Part shown: positions 7,995 through 15,499 of the stretch, one piece after another
How positions within the stretch are numbered: the stretch's first letter is position 1
How the letters are laid out: each line of letters starts with the position of its first letter
From: an uncultured Ruminococcus sp.
GTDB lineage: Bacteria > Bacillota_A > Clostridia > Oscillospirales > Ruminococcaceae
Assembly (NCBI GenBank): GCA_902782875.1
Contig: CACZPE010000344.1
Location: 1-19,077 of the forward strand
DNA length: 19,077 nt
Direction of reading: 5' to 3'
Notes under the pieces: generated by a model
Told to the model about the DNA's origin: nothing
Databases searched by the model: none
The model's input: the letters and a program-made list of their open reading frames with translations, nothing else
Made by a program: the position numbers and the translations under genes

Positions 7995-8023
7995 TTGCAA
8001 TCCGCACGGATATAGTGTATAAT
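7995..8023 (+). promoter_or_regulatory. Sigma-A promoter with a palindrome in its spacer, for the small membrane protein
   Basis: TTGCAA at 7995-8000 and TATAAT at 8018-8023 are 17 bp apart. The spacer contains a perfect inverted repeat, ATCCG-CA-CGGAT (8000-8011), that starts on the last base of the -35 box; this is a natural place for a repressor. Transcription would start near 8030. Confidence 0.82.
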
Positions 8024-8040
8024 ACTGTTACAGTCAGTTT

Positions 8041-8076
8041 TTGTACCCGCAGTCACAACAGCATCAGCGGGTATAA
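8041..8076 (+). promoter_or_regulatory. Stem-loop in the 5' leader of the small membrane protein gene
   Basis: TTGTACCCGC (8041-8050) pairs with GCGGGTATAA (8067-8076), a 10-bp stem with one G-U pair and a 16-nt loop. It lies wholly in the predicted leader, a few bases before the ribosome binding site. It is not followed by a T run, so it is not a terminator; it may stabilise the message or affect translation. Confidence 0.55.
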
Positions 8077-8079
8077 GTC

Positions 8080-8086
8080 AAGGAGG
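8080..8086 (+). promoter_or_regulatory. Ribosome binding site deciding the start at 8094
   Basis: AAGGAGG is a perfect site. An in-frame ATG at 8088 lies only one base after it and could not be used well, while the second ATG at 8094 is 7 nt away, the ideal distance. Confidence 0.8.
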
Positions 8087-8093
8087 AATGGTC

Positions 8094-8363
8094 ATGATCG
8101 AAAAGGCACTTTCTGCATTCGGCAAACAGCTTGACAGCACTATAGGCAAGCAGCTCGAAAAGAAGATAAAATTCCCCGTGGGGCTCATCGCTCTTGTCGG
8201 CGTATGCTCTTTCATACTCGGTATACTTGTAGGTCTGCTCGCAGCAAACCTCTCCAAGAGCAAGAAGCTCGCTGTTGAGGCTGATGATTTTGACGCAGAG
8301 GAATATATCCGCAATCTCGACCTCGATTCGGATGATGACGACGACGAGGAACACCACGTATAA
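8094..8363 (+). CDS. Small single-pass membrane protein with an acidic tail (unknown function)
   Basis: An 89-residue protein starting at 8094, chosen by ribosome binding site spacing. Residues about 1-25 are amphipathic and basic (IEKALSAFGKQLDSTIGKQLEKK). One membrane segment follows at about 25-50 (FPVGLIALVGVCSFILGILVGLLAANL). The tail is strongly acidic (DDFDAEEYIRNLDLDSDDDDDEEHHV). I do not recognise a named family. It has its own promoter and leader hairpin and is separated from the next gene by a terminator-like hairpin, so it is a single-gene unit. The acidic tail probably faces the cytoplasm, as the basic N-terminal half and lack of a signal peptide leave topology uncertain. A role as a small membrane regulator or scaffold is only a guess. 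Confidence 0.8.
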   Translation: MIEKALSAFGKQLDSTIGKQLEKKIKFPVGLIALVGVCSFILGILVGLLAANLSKSKKLAVEADDFDAEEYIRNLDLDSDDDDDEEHHV

Positions 8364-8391
8364 TTACCGGCTTTAAGACAGGTCGGTCATC

Positions 8392-8432
8392 TCCTGCAAG
8401 GGATCCGTATGATTTCTTGCAGGAATTTTATT
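8392..8432 (+). terminator. Rho-independent terminator after the small membrane protein gene
   Basis: TCCTGCAAGGGAT (8392-8404) pairs with ATTTCTTGCAGGA (8412-8424), a 13-bp stem with two G-U pairs and a 7-nt loop. It is followed by ATTTTATT. The T tract is short, so some read-through into the next gene is likely. I found no clear separate promoter for that gene in the gap. Confidence 0.65.
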
Positions 8433-8452
8433 GAATATAAAGGAAAGTTGTT

Positions 8453-9547
8453 ATGAAATTAGGTATGGTAGGACTGCCGAATGTCGGCAAAAGCACTTTG
8501 TTCAACGCGCTCACCAATGCAGGGGCTGAATCAGCCAACTATCCGTTCTGCACAATAGAACCCAATGTCGGCATAGTAAGCGTGCCCGACAGCAGGCTTG
8601 ACAGACTGCGCGATATGTATGATCCCGTAAAGTTCACTCCCGCGACTCTTGAGTTCGTGGATATCGCAGGCCTCGTAAAGGGCGCCTCCAAGGGTGAGGG
8701 ACTGGGCAACAAGTTCCTTGCAAACATAAGGGAGGTAGATGCGATCGTCCATGTAGTGCGCTGCTTCGAGAACGACAATATCATCCACGTTGACGGCAGC
8801 ATAGATCCCGCAAGGGATATCGAAACGATCGACCTTGAGCTGATACTCTCTGATATAGAGCTGCTCGAAAAGCGCATCGACCGCACAAAGAAGATGATAA
8901 AGGGCGACAAGAAGTATCAGGCAGAGCTTGAGTTCCTTGAAGCGCTCAAGGCTCATCTGGAGGAGGGACATTCCGCCCGTTCCTTCGGCTTCACAGAGGA
9001 ACAGGAGGAAATAATAAAGACTACTCCCCTGCTTTCCGCAAAGCCCGTCATATATGCCGCAAATCTTTCCGATGATGATTTCAGGAACAATATAGATACA
9101 TCCGTACACTACAGGACGGTATGTGATATCGCAGAGCGCGAGAAGGCTGCCGTGCTGCCGATATGTGCCGAGCTTGAAGCCGAGATATCGGATATGTCCG
9201 ACGAGGACAAGCAGATGTTCCTCTCAGAGCTCGGTCTTGAGGTATCGGGTCTTGACAGGATAATCAAGGAGGGCTACAGCCTCCTCGGTCTGATTTCCTT
9301 CCTCACCGCAGGTCAGCCCGAGGTAAGGGCATGGACTATAAGGAAGGGCACAAAGGCTCCCCAGGCTGCAGGCAAGATACATACCGACTTTGAGAGAGGC
9401 TTTATCCGCGCCGAAGTCGTGGCATTCGATGACCTTATGGAATGCGGTACTATGGCCGCAGCAAAGGAAAAGGGCCTTGTACGCTCCGAGGGCAAGGAAT
9501 ACGTCATGCAGGACGGCGACGTTGTTCTTTTCAGATTCAATGTATGA
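8453..9547 (+). CDS. ychF: Redox-regulated ATPase YchF (Obg/OLA1 family)
   Basis: The 364-residue length is standard for YchF. It starts at ATG 8453 after AAAGGAA (8440-8446). The P-loop is GLPNVGKST (residues 7-15) and the switch II/G3 motif is D70-I-A-G-L-V-K-G-A-S-K-G-E-G-L-G-N. The usual NKxD specificity motif is replaced by N204-L-S-D-D, in line with the family's preference for ATP over GTP; many members have NxxE there. A coiled-coil insertion (about residues 130-175) and a C-terminal TGS domain (VRAWTIRKGTKAPQAAGKIH ... DGDVVLFRFNV) complete it. Known members bind ribosomes and modulate stress responses, especially to oxidants. It is bounded by terminators on both sides and appears unrelated to its neighbours. 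Confidence 0.97.
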   Translation: MKLGMVGLPNVGKSTLFNALTNAGAESANYPFCTIEPNVGIVSVPDSRLDRLRDMYDPVKFTPATLEFVDIAGLVKGASKGEGLGNKFLANIREVDAIVHVVRCFENDNIIHVDGSIDPARDIETIDLELILSDIELLEKRIDRTKKMIKGDKKYQAELEFLEALKAHLEEGHSARSFGFTEEQEEIIKTTPLLSAKPVIYAANLSDDDFRNNIDTSVHYRTVCDIAEREKAAVLPICAELEAEISDMSDEDKQMFLSELGLEVSGLDRIIKEGYSLLGLISFLTAGQPEVRAWTIRKGTKAPQAAGKIHTDFERGFIRAEVVAFDDLMECGTMAAAKEKGLVRSEGKEYVMQDGDVVLFRFNV

Positions 9548-9563
9548 TCTCATAAACTACAGG

Positions 9564-9591
9564 CACCGCAGGCTATCTGCGGTGTTTTTTT
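9564..9591 (+). terminator. Strong rho-independent terminator after ychF
   Basis: CACCGCAG (9564-9571) pairs perfectly with CTGCGGTG (9577-9584) around a 5-nt loop, followed by seven T. This isolates ychF from the formate dehydrogenase operon. Confidence 0.95.
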
Positions 9592-9645
9592 ATTTCATAT
9601 ATCCGGCCGCCCTGCCATGCTGTTAACGAAAAATATATAATATCC

Positions 9646-9674
9646 TTGACATAATGCAATAAATATAGTATAAT
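9646..9674 (+). promoter_or_regulatory. Perfect-consensus sigma-A promoter of the formate dehydrogenase operon
   Basis: TTGACA at 9646-9651 and TATAAT at 9669-9674 with exactly 17 bp between: full match to the consensus. Transcription would start near 9681. An inverted repeat ATATAG/CTATAT (9663-9668 and 9678-9683) straddles the -10 box and could be an operator. Such a strong promoter suggests that control lies in a repressor or in the leader rather than in weak initiation. Confidence 0.92.
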
Positions 9675-9680
9675 TAGCTA

Positions 9681-9767
9681 TATACCCTTTGATAAAAAAC
9701 GAGTTGTTTTGTGTCCGGTGTATAAAACCGGACCTCCGACTTTATACCGCCGTGAAGGGGGCTGCAT
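9681..9767 (+). promoter_or_regulatory. Structured 5' leader, possible riboswitch-type element controlling translation
   Basis: About 87 nt lie between predicted start of transcription and ATG 9768. Helix A pairs GTCCGGT (9713-9719) with ACCGGAC (9727-9733) around the 7-nt loop GTATAAA. That loop (9720-9726) is fully complementary to TTTATAC (9741-9747). It can form either a pseudoknot or a competing hairpin in which CGG (9729-9731) also pairs with CCG (9736-9738). The ribosome binding site AAGGGGG (9755-9761) can be hidden by CCGCC (9747-9751) around loop GTGAA, or by CCTCC (9733-9737). Mutually exclusive helices plus a masked ribosome binding site are what translational riboswitches look like. 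Genes downstream make molybdenum cofactor, so a Moco-type sensor is a natural thought, but I do not see the long multi-stem layout of the known Moco RNA motif. The ligand is unassigned. Confidence 0.5.
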
Positions 9768-11597
9768 ATGAAAAAGCTTGCAAAACGAGGCAATATGAAT
9801 GAGAGAATAGATATTGTCCTGCATAAATTCCGTTCAAGAATGAGTTCATATCCGCCGGGAATGTGTCCGCTGGTGCTTTACCGCTCGCTGCTCCAGGTAT
9901 CTATGAACCAGACCTGCGGAAAATGTGTTCCGTGCCGTGACGGTCTTGTTGAGGTGGACAGAATGCTTCTGAGCATACTCAACGGTGACGCCGATGAGAG
10001 CACACTTTCAAAGATGGAGTCCATGTGCCGCATGATCGCACGTACTGCCGACTGCGCAGTGGGCGTAGTGGCGGCCAATCTTATACTCGACAGCCTTACC
10101 GAATTTGCCGATGAGTACGAAAGTCATATAAACAGCAGGAAATGCGTGGAGAACGTGACCCAGACCATACCCTGTGTTACACTGTGTCCCGCCCATGTGG
10201 ATGTTCCCGGATATGTTGCCCTTATCCACGCAGAGGACTATGAGGGGGCAGTAAAGAAAATCCGCGAAAAGAACCCCTTCCCCACCGCCTGCGCTATGGT
10301 CTGTGAGCATCCCTGCGAGAAAAAATGCCGCCGCAGGATAATCGATGATTCCATAAATATCAGGGGACTGAAAAAGTATGCCGTGGATCAGGTCAGTGCC
10401 GACACGGTAGATGTGCCTCCCCGCAATGTCAGCACGGGCAAGAGCATCGCTGTCATAGGCGGCGGCCCTTCGGGACTGACAGCGGCATATTTCCTTGCGC
10501 TCATGGGGCATCATGTGGATATATACGAGGAGCATGAGAAGCTCGGCGGTATGCTCAGATACGGCATACCCGAATACCGTCTGCCCAAGGTGCGCCTTGA
10601 CGAGGATATCAGAGCGATACTGTCGGCAGGTGATATCGATGTAAGATACAGCTGCAAGGTCGGCAGGGATATACAGTTCGATGAGATAAGAGACAGCCAT
10701 GATGCAGTATACCTCGGTCTCGGCGCCCAGCTCGGCAACCGCATGCCCATGGAGGGTGCTGACGGCATAAACGTGATACCCGCCGCAGATTTTCTTCAGC
10801 TCGTTGCAAACGGCAATCCGCCCGATCTTACAGGCAAGAGAGTGGTGCTGATAGGCGGCGGAAATGTCGCTATGGACGCTGCCCGCACGGCAGTGCGCCT
10901 GCACTCAAAGACCACACATGTATTCACGCGCAAAAGAGATGACTATACCGCCCTTGCAAGCGAGATAGAAGCCGCTATGCAGGAGGGCGTGCGTTTCAGA
11001 ACGCTCCTGAACTTCCTTAACATCGAGCTTGATGATGACGGTGCGGTGCGTGCTGTATGGCTGCAGCCCGAGATAGTCGGGGAATACGACAATATGGGCT
11101 TTGTGACCACCGAGCATTCGAGCAATTATCCCTACCGTTTCCTGTGCGACTATCTCATTCTCGGCGTAGGTCAGAGAAGTGATGTTGCAGTGTTTGAACA
11201 GGCAGGGATACCGACTGTGAGAAACAGGATATCTGCAGATGTCACCTGTGAGGTAAAGGACTCTCCCGGGATATTCTCCGGCGGAGACTGTGTCACAGGC
11301 CCGTCAACGGCGATAAACGCTATTGCCGCAGGTCAGGTGGCGGCATTCAATATAGATGAGTATCTCGGCTATCATCATAAGGTCATATCCGACACACCGC
11401 TGCCTGCGGCTGTGCCCAATCCCTGCATACCCACAGGGCGTGCGGAGATAGAAGAGAAAGACCCGTTTGAACGCAGGAAGAACTTTGATTTTGTTGAGCT
11501 GCCCATGACATATGAGGAAGCGATGCGCGAATCGGGCAGATGTCTCAGATGTGACCATTACGGCTGCGGAGCCATGACAGGAGGCAGAGGCGAATGA
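9768..11597 (+). CDS. NAD(P)-dependent electron-transfer subunit: NuoF-type 4Fe-4S domain fused to a GltD-like flavoprotein
   Basis: A 609-residue cytoplasmic protein, start chosen by AAGGGGG 6 nt upstream (an ATG at 9795 is also possible). Residues about 25-120 match the C-terminal iron-sulfur domain of NuoF: CGKCVPC at Cys50/53/56 and Cys96 after the usual gap of about 39. The FMN/NADH-binding part of NuoF is missing. From about 130 on it is like the small subunit of glutamate synthase (GltD). It has Cys136, Cys140 and C-A-M-V-C-E-H-P-C-E-K-K-C (175-187) for two clusters, an FAD site GGGPSG (231-236) and an NAD(P) Rossmann motif GGGNVAMDAART (363-374) followed by TRKR. The tail has CLRCDHYGCG. 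The stop overlaps the formate dehydrogenase start in ATGA, so it is almost surely that enzyme's partner, passing electrons between formate and NAD(P)H. The Arg/Lys cluster after the second Rossmann motif hints at NADPH. Confidence 0.88.
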   Translation: MKKLAKRGNMNERIDIVLHKFRSRMSSYPPGMCPLVLYRSLLQVSMNQTCGKCVPCRDGLVEVDRMLLSILNGDADESTLSKMESMCRMIARTADCAVGVVAANLILDSLTEFADEYESHINSRKCVENVTQTIPCVTLCPAHVDVPGYVALIHAEDYEGAVKKIREKNPFPTACAMVCEHPCEKKCRRRIIDDSINIRGLKKYAVDQVSADTVDVPPRNVSTGKSIAVIGGGPSGLTAAYFLALMGHHVDIYEEHEKLGGMLRYGIPEYRLPKVRLDEDIRAILSAGDIDVRYSCKVGRDIQFDEIRDSHDAVYLGLGAQLGNRMPMEGADGINVIPAADFLQLVANGNPPDLTGKRVVLIGGGNVAMDAARTAVRLHSKTTHVFTRKRDDYTALASEIEAAMQEGVRFRTLLNFLNIELDDDGAVRAVWLQPEIVGEYDNMGFVTTEHSSNYPYRFLCDYLILGVGQRSDVAVFEQAGIPTVRNRISADVTCEVKDSPGIFSGGDCVTGPSTAINAIAAGQVAAFNIDEYLGYHHKVISDTPLPAAVPNPCIPTGRAEIEEKDPFERRKNFDFVELPMTYEEAMRESGRCLRCDHYGCGAMTGGRGE

Positions 11598-14293
11598 GTA
11601 AGATAACCATCAACGGAAAAACTGTGACCACCTCCGGCGATGTCACTATACTCGATGCGGCAAAGGCAAACGGTATAAATATACCCACTCTCTGCTATAT
11701 GGAGGGAGTATCCGATATAGGCATGTGCAGGCTCTGCGTCGTTGAAGTCGAGGGCTACAAGAATTTTCTGCCTGCCTGCCGCACAAAGGCTCTTGACGGC
11801 ATGGTCATAACCACAGAGAGCGACACTCTCACGCAGTACCGCAAGGAAATGCTCGACCTCATCCTTGCAAATCATCACCTTGACTGCATGAGCTGTCCTG
11901 CAAACGGAACGTGTGAGCTGCAGAACCTGTGCAACCGCTACGGCGTTAAGAACACATCCTATAAGGGCTCGCGCAGGGAGATTGAAAAGAAGATGCCCGT
12001 GCTCGGTGAGAATCCTTTCATCACCTATGACCCGGGCAAGTGCATACATTGTCAGAGATGTATCAATGTCTGTCACAATATCGCCTGCAACGGCACTCTG
12101 TCGGGCGGAAGGAGCGGCACATTCCATATGGTCGATGCCCCCTTCGGAAAGGGATACAAGGTCAGCGGCTGTGAAAGCTGCGGCAACTGCGCAAGTGTCT
12201 GTCCCACAGGCGCACTCACCCTGAAAAGAGAAGAGGGCTACCGCAACTGGGAGGTTACAAAAACTCTCACCACCTGCCCCCACTGCGCTACGGGCTGTCA
12301 GTTCTATCTTGTGGTAAAGGACAACAGGATAGTCAATGTAGAGCCCGCAAACGGGCCGTCAAATCATCACAGGCTCTGTGTAAAGGGGCGTTCGGGCAGC
12401 TTTGATTTCGTCCATTCCCCCGACAGGCTGAAAACTCCGCTTATAAAGGACCGTACCACAGGAGAATTCAGAGAGGCAAGCTGGGAGGAAGCGATATCCT
12501 ATACCGCAAAGCGCCTTATGGAGATAAAGGAAAAGTACGGTGCGGAGAGCCTTGCAGGCTTTGCCTGCTCACGCTCCGCCAATGAAGATATCTATATGGT
12601 GCAGAAGATGGTGCGCACCTGCTTCGGTACGAACAATACCGACAACTGTGCCCGTGTCTGTCATTCCGCTACGGTGGCGGGTCTTGCAAAGACTCTCGGC
12701 TCGGGTGCCATGACAAACCCGATACACGACATCACCCATGACGTTGACTGCATCATGCTCATAGGCTCAAACCCCGAGGAAGCCCATCCTGTTGTGGGCA
12801 TGCAGATACGCAAGGCCGTGCACAACGGTACCAGGCTCATAGTAGTCGATCCCCGTGATATAGGACTGACGAAATATGCGGATATACATCTGAAGATCCG
12901 CCCGGGAACGAATGTTGCCTTTGCAAACGGCATGATGAACGTCATGATAAATGAAGATCTCATCGACCATGAGTATATAGAGAACTTCTCGGAGAACTTC
13001 GATGAACTGAAAAAGACCGTAATGAAGTATACTCCCGAATATGTGGGTGAGATATGCCACATAGACCCGGACAAGCTGGTGGAAGCAGCAAGGATGTATG
13101 CCACCGCAAAGAAAGCCCCCATAATCTATTGTCTGGGCGTTACAGAACATTCCACAGGCACTGAGGGCGTTATGTGCATGTCTGATATGGCTGTACTCTG
13201 CGGCAAGATAGGCAAAAGCGGCTGCGGTGTAAATCCCCTCAGAGGCCAGAACAACGTGCAGGGTGCCTGCGATATGGGCGCACAGCCTACCGACTACCCG
13301 GGATATCAGAAGGTAGACAACGACGAGGTAAGAGAAAAGTTTGAGAAAAAATGGGGCGTTGCCCTGAACCCGAAGCCCGGCCTCAAGGCGACCGAGGTAT
13401 TCCCCGCGGCGATAGAGGGCAGGATAAAGGGACTTTATATATTCGGCGAGGACCCTGTAGTGACCGACCCCGACACGCATCATATCGTAAAGGCGCTTGA
13501 AAGCCTTGACTTCCTTGTGGTGCAGGAGCTGTTCATGACCAGGACCGCAGAGTATGCGGATGTTATACTCCCGGGTATCAGCTACGCCGAGAAGGAAGGC
13601 ACATTCTCCAACACCGAGCGCCGTGTGCAGCGTATACGCAAGGCTGTATCACCCGAGGGCGGCATGCGCCCCGACACGGATATAATCACCGACCTTATGA
13701 ACGCGATGGGTTATCCGCAGGAGTATCTCACCGCAGCTCAGATCATGGATGAGATAGCAGAACTTACACCCAGCTTCGCGGGTATCAGCCATGCAAGGCT
13801 CGATGCGGGCGAAACGCTTCAGTGGCCCTGCAAGGGCAAGGACCATCCGGGTACGCCTATCATGCACGTCGGAAAGCCCGCAAGAGGCAGAGCTCTTCTC
13901 TACGCGGTGGACTACAAGCCGTCGCAGGAGCTGCCCGATGAGGAATACCCGTATATACTCACCACAGGGCGCATACTCTATCAGTACAATGCAGCAGCTA
14001 TGACCGCAAGGGTAAAGGGACTGATGGATATCGCAGGCGAGGGCTTCATAGAAGTGAACTTCCGCGATGCCGACAGTCTCGGTATCGCAAACGGCGAGCG
14101 CATAAAAGTTGTAAGCCGCAGAGGAGAGATAACCGCTGTCGCAAGAGTGGGCAGAAAGGTATCCCAGGGTGAGACCTGGATGCCGTTCCATTTCCCCGAT
14201 TCGCCTGTAAATATGCTGACAAATGCGGCTCTTGATGAATTTGCACGCATACCCGAATACAAGGTATGCGCAGTAAGGCTTGAAAAGATATGA
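11594..14293 (+). CDS. fdhA: Formate dehydrogenase catalytic subunit, molybdopterin-dependent, Cys type
   Basis: An 899-residue NuoG-like enzyme that oxidises formate to CO2 or runs in reverse. In order: a 2Fe-2S domain (Cys34, 45, 48, 62); a His-ligated 4Fe-4S site (H94-x3-C98-x2-C101-x5-C107); two ferredoxin clusters (Cys150/153/156/160 and 193/196/199/203); a further 4Fe-4S site at the start of the molybdopterin domain (Cys228/231/235/262); then the bis-MGD catalytic and dinucleotide-binding domains to the end. The active-site motif is A-R-V-C356-H357-S, where many enzymes have selenocysteine; the codon here is TGT, so it is the Cys form. GSNPEEAHPV and the C-terminal LTTGRILYQYN fit the family. 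Length equals that of soluble clostridial FdhA. Other MGD enzymes of this shape exist, but R-V-C-H is strongly suggestive of formate. It overlaps the next gene (moeA) in ATGA. Confidence 0.93.
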   Translation: MSKITINGKTVTTSGDVTILDAAKANGINIPTLCYMEGVSDIGMCRLCVVEVEGYKNFLPACRTKALDGMVITTESDTLTQYRKEMLDLILANHHLDCMSCPANGTCELQNLCNRYGVKNTSYKGSRREIEKKMPVLGENPFITYDPGKCIHCQRCINVCHNIACNGTLSGGRSGTFHMVDAPFGKGYKVSGCESCGNCASVCPTGALTLKREEGYRNWEVTKTLTTCPHCATGCQFYLVVKDNRIVNVEPANGPSNHHRLCVKGRSGSFDFVHSPDRLKTPLIKDRTTGEFREASWEEAISYTAKRLMEIKEKYGAESLAGFACSRSANEDIYMVQKMVRTCFGTNNTDNCARVCHSATVAGLAKTLGSGAMTNPIHDITHDVDCIMLIGSNPEEAHPVVGMQIRKAVHNGTRLIVVDPRDIGLTKYADIHLKIRPGTNVAFANGMMNVMINEDLIDHEYIENFSENFDELKKTVMKYTPEYVGEICHIDPDKLVEAARMYATAKKAPIIYCLGVTEHSTGTEGVMCMSDMAVLCGKIGKSGCGVNPLRGQNNVQGACDMGAQPTDYPGYQKVDNDEVREKFEKKWGVALNPKPGLKATEVFPAAIEGRIKGLYIFGEDPVVTDPDTHHIVKALESLDFLVVQELFMTRTAEYADVILPGISYAEKEGTFSNTERRVQRIRKAVSPEGGMRPDTDIITDLMNAMGYPQEYLTAAQIMDEIAELTPSFAGISHARLDAGETLQWPCKGKDHPGTPIMHVGKPARGRALLYAVDYKPSQELPDEEYPYILTTGRILYQYNAAAMTARVKGLMDIAGEGFIEVNFRDADSLGIANGERIKVVSRRGEITAVARVGRKVSQGETWMPFHFPDSPVNMLTNAALDEFARIPEYKVCAVRLEKI

Positions 14294-15498
14294 CTGATAT
14301 CATAGAGACAGAGAGAGCAAGAGACATCCTGCTCTCTCATATAAAGCCCGTGGATGAGTATGAGACCCTGAGGCCGTCTGCGGCATACGGCAGGGTATGT
14401 GCCGAAGATGTGTACTCACCGATAAATGCACCCTCATTCAACCGCTCCGCTATGGACGGATACGCAGTACGCGCGGAAGATACAAAAGGCGCTTCTGAGG
14501 ACCCCGTGACGCTTGATGTCACAGGAGAGCTCTGTGCGGGTGACTTCAGGGATATAACATACGCTCCTCACACAGCCGTGAGAGTTATGACGGGCGCCTG
14601 TATCCCCGAGGGGTATGACAGCGTTGTCATGCAGGAGGATACGGATTACGGCGAGGACAAGGTGCGGATATTCCGCACAGCAAAGCCGTATATGAACTAC
14701 TGCCCTGTGGGCGAGGAATTTTCTGAGGGCGCACTTCTGATAAAAAAGGGCACAAGGATAGGGCGCGTAGAAATATTTCTGCTAAACAGCGCGGGGCTCA
14801 CCGAAATAAAAGCGGTAAGACGCCCTCTGGTATCTGTATATTCCACAGGGAGCGAGCTTGTCCGTGCAGGTGCGGAGCTAAAAAAGGGGCAGATATACAA
14901 CGGCCTTGAAAGCATGCTCTGTGCATCTCTGCAGGGTATCGGGCTGTTAAAGGCCGACAGCAACAGCTGCAGCGACGATAAGGATGATATCGCGGAGAAT
15001 ATCCGCGCGGGGCTTTCCTGCTCGGATATGGTGATAACCACAGGCGGAGTCTCCGTCGGGAAGAAGGATCTGCTTCCCGACGTGCTATCCGATATGGGCG
15101 CCAAGATACTCTTTCACGGCACGGATATACAGCCGGGTACTCCGACTATGGCGGCAGTGCTTGACGGCAAGGTGATACTGTCCCTTTCGGGCAATCCCTT
15201 TGCGGCACTTGCCAATTTTGATTACTATATGCCGTACATCGCGGCAAAGCTGACAGGCTGCACAGCCTTTCTGACAGAAGAAAAGACCGCTGTGCTCGCC
15301 GACCCTTATACAAAGGTGAACAGGCTTCGCCGCCTTGTCCGTGCAAGATATGAGGCCGGCAGGGTATATCTGCCGACCGACAGGCATTTTTCCTCGGTAG
15401 TCGGCAATCTTACACAGTGCAACTGCTATATCGATATACCAAAAGAAACTCCCCTCTCTGTGGGAGATACGGTAAATATACGAATGATGAGAAACTGA
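14290..15498 (+). CDS. moeA: Molybdopterin molybdotransferase MoeA
   Basis: A 402-residue protein of normal MoeA length that inserts molybdate into adenylylated molybdopterin. Visible signatures: SFNRSAMDGYAVRAEDT with the essential Asp56 (Asp59 in E. coli), VMTGACIPEGYDSVVMQED (about 100-117), the MoCF-binding stretch STGSEL...GQIYNGL (185-205), TTGGVSVGKKD (250-260, with Asp260 matching E. coli Asp259), and QPGTPTMAAVLDGKVILSLSGNP. Domain IV follows to the end. It starts inside the stop of fdhA (ATGA) and ends 1 nt before the next gene, so cofactor supply is coupled to enzyme synthesis. Confidence 0.96.
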   Translation: MTDIIETERARDILLSHIKPVDEYETLRPSAAYGRVCAEDVYSPINAPSFNRSAMDGYAVRAEDTKGASEDPVTLDVTGELCAGDFRDITYAPHTAVRVMTGACIPEGYDSVVMQEDTDYGEDKVRIFRTAKPYMNYCPVGEEFSEGALLIKKGTRIGRVEIFLLNSAGLTEIKAVRRPLVSVYSTGSELVRAGAELKKGQIYNGLESMLCASLQGIGLLKADSNSCSDDKDDIAENIRAGLSCSDMVITTGGVSVGKKDLLPDVLSDMGAKILFHGTDIQPGTPTMAAVLDGKVILSLSGNPFAALANFDYYMPYIAAKLTGCTAFLTEEKTAVLADPYTKVNRLRRLVRARYEAGRVYLPTDRHFSSVVGNLTQCNCYIDIPKETPLSVGDTVNIRMMRN

Positions 15499-15499
15499 T

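Noticed and set aside
8041..8076. Leader hairpin as a terminator of the sugar operon
   Set aside because: No T run follows, and it lies downstream of a consensus promoter and directly before a ribosome binding site.
8088..8090. First ATG of the small membrane protein gene as start
   Set aside because: Only one base separates it from AAGGAGG; the ATG at 8094 has proper spacing.
9636..9641. Second TATAAT box ahead of the formate dehydrogenase promoter
   Set aside because: No acceptable -35 element lies 16-18 bp upstream; the full-consensus promoter just downstream explains transcription.
9681..9767. Assignment of the leader to the known Moco RNA motif
   Set aside because: Too short and without the long multi-stem arrangement I would expect; only the downstream gene content points that way.
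10008..10904. 298-codon minus-strand frame opposite the electron-transfer subunit
   Set aside because: The plus-strand protein has complete Fe-S and nucleotide-binding motifs across the same span; the minus translation resembles no family.
11558..12283. 241-codon minus-strand frame opposite fdhA
   Set aside because: The plus strand here encodes conserved Fe-S ligands; the frame is an antisense shadow.
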